Source: Novipirellula herctigrandis (lineage in GTDB: Bacteria > Planctomycetota > Planctomycetia > Pirellulales > Pirellulaceae). From it: a stretch of DNA of 64,000 nt. Under the pieces are notes generated by a model that saw nothing but the letters and a program-made list of their open reading frames with translations, searched no databases and was not told the DNA's origin. Within the stretch, counting starts at the first letter, position 1; each line of letters opens with the position of its first letter. The stretch spans positions 80,744 to 144,743 of the forward strand of contig SJPJ01000002.1 of NCBI GenBank assembly GCA_007859835.1. The letters are read 5' to 3'. A program made the translations under genes and the position numbers. This document shows, one piece after another, positions 60,721 to 64,000 of this stretch.

Positions 60721-63700
60721 TCATTTGCAAAGCGTCTCATCAAGGTTAAAGATCTCGCTCGCCAACATCGTCCAAGCCGCAAGTTCGGATTTTGATAGTG
60801 AACCGGTCACAGCAGATTCACCGACCGACAACAACGCTTCGGCATCCTCTTGGTTCTGCTCATAATGGCCCCGAAGTTTCTCAAGTCCCGAGTTTAGAAT
60901 CGTCAACTCATTCGGCTTGAACGGCCGAGACAAAAGCTGCGATGCGATGGATTGCAATCGAGATTCATCCGATTCATTTTCTAGCAGCGTCTTCTCAGCC
61001 AGCTTTTTCGCAGCCTCGACAAACTGCGGATCATTGAGCGTCACGAGTGCCTGAAGCGGCGTATTGGTCCGCTCGCGTTGGATCGTACAAACCTCGCGAT
61101 TCGGGGCGCCAAGTATCTCCATTGACGCAGGAGGAGCCGCCCTTTTCCAAAACGTATACATACTGCGTCGATACAATGATTCGCCTTTGTCAGTCACGTA
61201 ATTACGGGTCGAGCTTCCGGGCATCGCCACCGCTTCCCAAACCCCAGCGGGTTGGTAGGGACGTACCGAAGGTCCACCGATCTTTGTGCTCAACTGACCG
61301 CTCGACCACAGCGCCATATCACGCAACATCTCTGCATCCATTCGAAATCGCGGTCCTTGAGCAAGCAAACGGTTTTCCATATCGATCGCACGGCCTGCTT
61401 CGCTGACACGAGCACTTTGACGATACGTCGAACTGCTGAGCATCATGCGAAACAAATCCTTCACGTTCCAACCACTTTCGCGAAATTCAATTGCCAAATA
61501 ATCGAGCAATTCCGGATGGCTTGGCAATTCGCCCATGACCCCAAAATCCGCACTCGTACGCACCAATCCCGTTCCAAACACTTCTTGCCAAAATCGATTT
61601 ACTGTAACACGGCTCACCAAAGGATTCTCTTTGGTAAACATCCACTGGGCCAAACCAAGTCGGTTTCGAGGACGATCCCCAAGCCGCGGCAGCGCCGCAG
61701 GAACGTCGGGGCCTACCTGTTCCCCCCTTTGATCGTACTCGCCACGTTTTAGAACATAAGCAACAGCAGGCTGGGGTTTTTCGTTCATCACATGGGCAAT
61801 CGTGCCACGCGATCGAATCGCTTCACGCTCACGTTTCAAGCCTTCTAATTCCTTCGACTGACGAAGGAACGCTTCCTGTTTGTGATTCAAGTACCAATCC
61901 ACTAGCAAATTATTTTGCTCTTCCGTTCGCGATTCGGATTGAATCGATGCAGCAAAAAGAGCGGGTGTGTTGACAGCGAGCAAAGCAACATCCGCTTCGC
62001 TCAAAGCCGCCGTGTAGAGACGTAGATCATTTACGCGAGCATCGGTATTCTTCGCGCCCGGCGTACGACGCAATATCGTCAAAGGCACCTCGGTACGAAT
62101 TGTCTTCGCTTCCAACGTTTCGTTAAGTATCTGTCGATTCGTTTGCTCTATTCCGTTCACATAAAGATGAACACCATCGGCTTTTCCGAGTCCGTCATTG
62201 ACAACGGCCACATGACTCCACTGATTCACCGGCAACGCATCTCCCGCCGCAATCTTGATCGCATTCTCAGGCCAATCGTGAATAATGTGAGTTGCGACTC
62301 GGCCATTGTCGAACCAAAGATCCCATCCACGATGCTTCTGCGATTCGTCCATCCGTGCGACGATGGCTCCGCTCAGCTTTCTGCTTTGAGGATAAACCCA
62401 AACGGCAGCGGTGAATGGGTCTTTGAACTCAAAGTCACCGGCGTCGTCAATTACAAATAACGCCTCATTGGCACCCGCGAAAGCTTTGGTTTGTGTATAA
62501 CCGTCATTCCAAAGAACAGTCCCCTTAGCCGAGACGGGGTGCAATTGCCCAGCAAACAAAACATTGGTCGTGTTGCCAACACCTTCACCAAGAGGCGCAT
62601 GAAGGACGAGTTGATTTTGCATCGGAAGCCCCGCCGCAACCTCCGATGCAACGATAGGGAGTGTTGACAATTCGGCTTTGGTACGATTACGAATCGCAGA
62701 CAGATTCGCCTCATGCGTCGAGATGGCTTCGAGGAGTTCCCCCACTCGTTCGCGGTCCTCCGCAATCGGCACTTCGATCACAGGCGGCGTATTCGAAACA
62801 TTGCCGTCACGAACCGCTTGCGTCGTGTTATTGAAAAACGCGGAAAGGGAATAAAACTCTTTTGCAGAAACGGGATCAAACTTATGGTCGTGACATACGG
62901 CACAACCAACCGTCAAACCAAGCCAAACTGCGGCTGTCGTTTCGGTACGATCCCGGGCGTACAAGACCGCGTATTCTTCATCAATGATGCCCCCTTCGTT
63001 TGTCGTCATGTTGCAGCGGTGAAAACCGGTTGCGATTTGCTGTTCAAGAGTGGGCGCATCGAGCAAGTCGCCTGCAAGCTGCTCGATACTGAATTGATCA
63101 TAGGGCTGATTGTCGTTGAATGCTGAAATGACCCAATCGCGATACGCCCAAATTTCGCGATAATTGTCAAAGTGAATTCCGTGTGTATCGGCATAACGAG
63201 CGTAGTCAAGCCAATAGCGGGCGCGGTGTTCGCCCCAAGTCGGTTCGGCCATCAAACGATCGATGTATTTCTCGTACGCATCGGCAGATTCATCGCTCAT
63301 GAACGTGTCGACCCATTCAGGCAATGGAGGCAATCCGGTGATATCAAGCGCAACACGCCGAGCCAACGTTTGGCGGTCGGCATCCGGAGCTGGCGAAAGA
63401 CCATTGGCTTGCATTCGGGCAAGAACAAAACGATCAATAGGATTTCGAATCCAATGGGAATCGCTCGTTACCTCCGGAAGACTTGCTCGCTCCGGTGCAA
63501 TGAACGCCCAATGAGGTTGATAGACAGCCCCACCATCGATCCAACGCGAAAGCGTCTTCTTTTCCTCGCCTGACAATTGTTTATGCGACGAAGTTGGAGG
63601 CATCAAACCGTCGTCATCGTCAGCCAAATAGATGCGTGAAATCATTTCACTCGCTTCGGCCAACCCCGGTTCGATCGCTCCGGCACCGACCGCTTCATCG

Positions 63701-63912
63701 CGAATGTCAAGCCGCAATCCGGCTTCGCGAGTTGCACTATCCGCGCCGTGACAAGCGAAGCACTTGTCGGCAAGAATCGGGCGAATGTGTTGGTTGTAAG
63801 TGAGGACATCGGCGTCACTTCCCATGGCGGGTCGTGCCGAAAAACAACCAAGAAAAGAAGCGATCGCCAGGACGAAAATCGCGGGGGCAATCTGCGGGGA
63901 CAAATATCGCAT
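60721..63912 (-). CDS. Planctomycete cytochrome C, DUF1549 and DUF1553 protein with LamG insert
   Basis: 1063 residues with a signal peptide (PAIFVLAIASFLGCFSA), possibly lipidated at Cys. The planctomycete cytochrome C (PSCyt1) segment carries CFACH (about residue 52). DUF1549 follows (about 150-360) with NPIDRFVLARMQANGLSPAP, RYWLDYARYADTHGIH and a second heme-like motif CAVCHDHKFDP. A LamG-type beta-sandwich (about 430-650) is inserted, e.g. FTAAVWVYPQSRKLSGAIVA and LRLYTAALSEADVALL. DUF1553 closes the protein (SRVTVNRFWQEVFGTGLVRT, ERTNTPLQALVTLNDPQFVE). These proteins are marks of planctomycetes and are often followed by a DUF1501 gene; here the next gene is not one. The role is unknown, perhaps carbohydrate-linked. 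Confidence 0.95.
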   Translation of the reverse strand: MRYLSPQIAPAIFVLAIASFLGCFSARPAMGSDADVLTYNQHIRPILADKCFACHGADSATREAGLRLDIRDEAVGAGAIEPGLAEASEMISRIYLADDDDGLMPPTSSHKQLSGEEKKTLSRWIDGGAVYQPHWAFIAPERASLPEVTSDSHWIRNPIDRFVLARMQANGLSPAPDADRQTLARRVALDITGLPPLPEWVDTFMSDESADAYEKYIDRLMAEPTWGEHRARYWLDYARYADTHGIHFDNYREIWAYRDWVISAFNDNQPYDQFSIEQLAGDLLDAPTLEQQIATGFHRCNMTTNEGGIIDEEYAVLYARDRTETTAAVWLGLTVGCAVCHDHKFDPVSAKEFYSLSAFFNNTTQAVRDGNVSNTPPVIEVPIAEDRERVGELLEAISTHEANLSAIRNRTKAELSTLPIVASEVAAGLPMQNQLVLHAPLGEGVGNTTNVLFAGQLHPVSAKGTVLWNDGYTQTKAFAGANEALFVIDDAGDFEFKDPFTAAVWVYPQSRKLSGAIVARMDESQKHRGWDLWFDNGRVATHIIHDWPENAIKIAAGDALPVNQWSHVAVVNDGLGKADGVHLYVNGIEQTNRQILNETLEAKTIRTEVPLTILRRTPGAKNTDARVNDLRLYTAALSEADVALLAVNTPALFAASIQSESRTEEQNNLLVDWYLNHKQEAFLRQSKELEGLKREREAIRSRGTIAHVMNEKPQPAVAYVLKRGEYDQRGEQVGPDVPAALPRLGDRPRNRLGLAQWMFTKENPLVSRVTVNRFWQEVFGTGLVRTSADFGVMGELPSHPELLDYLAIEFRESGWNVKDLFRMMLSSSTYRQSARVSEAGRAIDMENRLLAQGPRFRMDAEMLRDMALWSSGQLSTKIGGPSVRPYQPAGVWEAVAMPGSSTRNYVTDKGESLYRRSMYTFWKRAAPPASMEILGAPNREVCTIQRERTNTPLQALVTLNDPQFVEAAKKLAEKTLLENESDESRLQSIASQLLSRPFKPNELTILNSGLEKLRGHYEQNQEDAEALLSVGESAVTGSLSKSELAAWTMLASEIFNLDETLCK

Positions 63913-64000
63913 AGGGCAAGAAACGAACGAGGGAGGATATTGGCATGCTAGAGTTGGAGGCAGAGCCTAACGAGATTGTAATAGAAACCCCGACCCCAAG

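Overview
The window looks like chromosomal DNA of a planctomycete, most likely a Rhodopirellula-like member of the Pirellulaceae. This rests on marker families rather than on 16S, which is absent. The markers are a planctomycete cytochrome C/DUF1549/DUF1553 protein with a LamG-type insert, a DUF1598-like secreted protein, an ECF sigma factor paired with a large RDD-containing Ser/Thr kinase, two other kinases with planctomycete-style N-terminal extensions, a free-standing AP2-domain protein, and many short genes in small operons separated by long spacers. I see no prophage, insertion sequence, CRISPR array or defence island.

Layout, left half. 1-5.3 kb: tail of a parvulin-type foldase, a PQQ-propeller protein overlapping an AEC transporter, and a DTW-domain tRNA-modification enzyme with an extra C-terminal domain. 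5.4-20 kb (minus strand): a long cell-envelope block. It has pilM, two large inner-membrane proteins with Met/Gly-rich repeats, a flippase-like membrane protein, a polyprenyl-phosphate-type GT2, a GT-C-like membrane protein, an AsmA-like protein and a small disordered protein. The first three look like a planctomycete version of the PilM-N-O-P alignment complex. 20.2-24.5 kb: a large protein, perhaps GH38-like, coupled to a Ser/Thr kinase. 24.5-26.4 kb: a gene-poor stretch holding only the AP2 gene with its own terminator. 26.4-31.8 kb: two small envelope proteins, an anti-anti-sigma (STAS) and anti-sigma (HATPase) pair, and an M1 aminopeptidase with C-terminal HEAT repeats.

Right half. 32-37 kb: a sugar isomerase-like TIM barrel, a membrane protein, greA with a terminator hairpin just upstream, yacG, and a membrane-anchored retropepsin-like protease. 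37-47.4 kb: the DUF1598-like protein; a thioredoxin-fold protein coupled to a kinase with an extracytoplasmic DUF1080-like domain; the ECF sigma factor and the 1046-residue kinase; and a PDZ-like secreted protein. A tRNA with anticodon CAT follows. 48.2-51.2 kb: a tightly overlapping pgsB-pgsC-pgsW operon for poly-gamma-glutamate, without pgsA beside it. 51.3-64 kb: DUF885 metallopeptidase, SGNH hydrolase, Tat-exported Gfo/Idh/MocA oxidoreductase, a histidine kinase coupled to a receiver-GGDEF-EAL protein, a TolC/CzcC-type outer-membrane factor and the planctomycete cytochrome protein.

The dominant themes are surface biogenesis (pilus-like machine, glycolipid or glycan assembly, poly-gamma-glutamate) and signalling (three Ser/Thr kinases, an ECF sigma factor, a sigma-regulation switch, a c-di-GMP two-component pair). 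A repeated structural feature is short perfect or near-perfect tandem repeats of 12-23 bp. They occur in spacers (12039, 24851, 35275, 42021, 47989) and inside genes (14202, 15838, 16566, 49811, 56830).
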